5,148 bases of DNA, taken from positions 1 to 5,148 of the forward strand of contig CALKYH010000115.1 of the NCBI GenBank assembly GCA_938003595.1, written 5' to 3'. The number at the start of each line of letters is the position of its first letter. Within the stretch, counting starts at the first letter, position 1. Below, piece by piece: positions 4,363 to 5,148 of this stretch. The DNA comes from an uncultured bacterium (GTDB lineage Bacteria; Planctomycetota; Phycisphaerae; Phycisphaerales; UBA1924). Both the position numbers and the translations under genes were made by a program. The notes under the pieces are model-generated. The model saw nothing but the letters and a program-made list of their open reading frames with translations. It made no database searches and had not been told where the DNA came from.

Positions 4363-5148
4363 ATGCCTCCGGAACAGGAAAAAGCTCGCAAGAGCCGCGT
4401 CGAACTCATCCTCGAGCAGCTCGACGCGCTGCCGACGCTCCCCAGCGTCGCCAGCCGGCTGCTGCGCCTGTCCAGCGCCGCCGACGCCGACTTCCGACAG
4501 ATCGTCACCATGATCGAGTCGGACCCCGCCCTCACCGCCAAGCTCCTGGGCCTGTGCCGACGCGCCGACAAGCGCACCACCGAGGAAGTCACCACCGTCG
4601 ACCGCGCCGTCGTGCTGCTCGGCTTCGAGGCCGTCCGCGCCGCGGCGCTGAGCGTCAATGTCTACGAGCTCCTCGCCGATCCCCCCGGCAAGGATGTCGA
4701 CGACGCCGAAGCCTCCGGCCGCGCCCTGGACCGCAAGGCCTTCTGGCGCTTCAGCATCGCCACCGCCTGCGCCGCCGAGCTCCTCGCCCACGAGCACCGG
4801 GGCCAGAAGAACACGCCCACCCCGCCCGAGGCCTTCACCGCCGGCATGCTCCACGGCATCGGCATCCTCGCGCTCGACTACGCCCTGCCCAAGACCTTCG
4901 GCCGCGTCCTGCAGATCGCCTCGCGCACCGGGCGCGACCTGGCCGAGGTCGAGCGCAGCGTCATCGGCGTGGACCACCACGCCGCCGGCCGCCGACTCGC
5001 CGAGCGCTGGGGCCTGCCCAAGGCCCTCTACGACGTCATCTGGCTGCAGGGCCTCGCGTACGAGTCCCTCCCCGATGTGCCGCACAAGCGCACCATCTGC
5101 ATCGTCAATGTCGCCGTCGCCATCGCGCGCCTGCTGCATGTCGGCTGG
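4363..5148 (+). CDS. HDOD domain signalling protein (3' partial)
   Basis: The frame stays open from ATG 4363 to the window edge, giving 262 residues with no stop. After a charged N-terminus, residues 23 to about 230 form an HDOD domain. The start is the typical LPTLPSVASRLLRL, then IVTMIESDPALTAKLL, the TVDRAVVLLGFEAVR segment, the HD-equivalent motif GMLHGIGILALD and DHHAAGRRLAERWGLP. HDOD domains are related to HD phosphohydrolases but usually lack catalysis and act as signalling or protein-interaction modules. Here His164 is followed by Gly165 instead of Asp, so metal-dependent hydrolase activity is unlikely. Asp204-His205-His206 marks the second conserved site. The start is set by GAGGG at 4352 and a 2-nt gap from the response regulator, so the two are almost certainly co-expressed and may interact. 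A further C-terminal domain, such as a kinase or GGDEF domain, may lie outside the window. Confidence 0.92.
   Translation, partial: MPPEQEKARKSRVELILEQLDALPTLPSVASRLLRLSSAADADFRQIVTMIESDPALTAKLLGLCRRADKRTTEEVTTVDRAVVLLGFEAVRAAALSVNVYELLADPPGKDVDDAEASGRALDRKAFWRFSIATACAAELLAHEHRGQKNTPTPPEAFTAGMLHGIGILALDYALPKTFGRVLQIASRTGRDLAEVERSVIGVDHHAAGRRLAERWGLPKALYDVIWLQGLAYESLPDVPHKRTICIVNVAVAIARLLHVGW

Noticed and set aside
4093..5139. Long open frame on the minus strand (348 codons) opposite the HDOD gene
   Set aside because: It is Gly/Asp/Ala-rich low-complexity sequence. The plus strand gives a continuous HDOD domain.

Overview
The window is very GC-rich bacterial DNA with strong G/C preference at third codon positions. 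A PEP-CTERM-like tail, a two-repeat secreted protein, an HTH-receiver response regulator next to an HDOD protein, and a tRNA gene without an encoded CCA together suggest a planctomycete, probably of the Phycisphaerae. This placement is inferred from protein style only, with no marker gene.

Layout, left to right. Positions 1-78 are the last 25 codons of a plus-strand gene ending in a PEP-CTERM-like sorting tail. A perfect 16-bp hairpin (96-131) separates it from a convergent minus-strand gene (159-1790) for a predicted lipoprotein with DUF1254 and DUF1214 domains. A divergent intergenic region (1791-2044) follows. Next is a 61-residue, highly charged plus-strand gene (2045-2230) with a good ribosome binding site. 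A minus-strand tRNA-Cys(GCA) lies at 2324-2397, with a possible promoter and a leader hairpin upstream. A plus-strand gene (2524-3459) encodes an exported protein built from two diverged copies of one domain of about 84 residues. Region 3460-3679 has no convincing gene but holds several inverted repeats, including a two-arm fold just upstream of the next gene. The right end carries a tight two-gene unit: an HTH-receiver response regulator (3680-4360) and, 2 nt later, an HDOD-domain protein (4363 to the window edge, incomplete).

Functionally, the left two-thirds is mostly single genes for exported or envelope proteins plus one tRNA. The right third is a signalling operon: the response regulator would receive a phosphate from an unseen histidine kinase, and the HDOD protein is its co-translated partner. 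I see no mobile element, CRISPR array, rRNA or phage gene. The most interesting items are the duplicated-domain protein with one cysteine per repeat, the structured leader of the signalling operon, and that operon itself with its degenerate HD motif. None amounts to a clearly new biological system on sequence alone.
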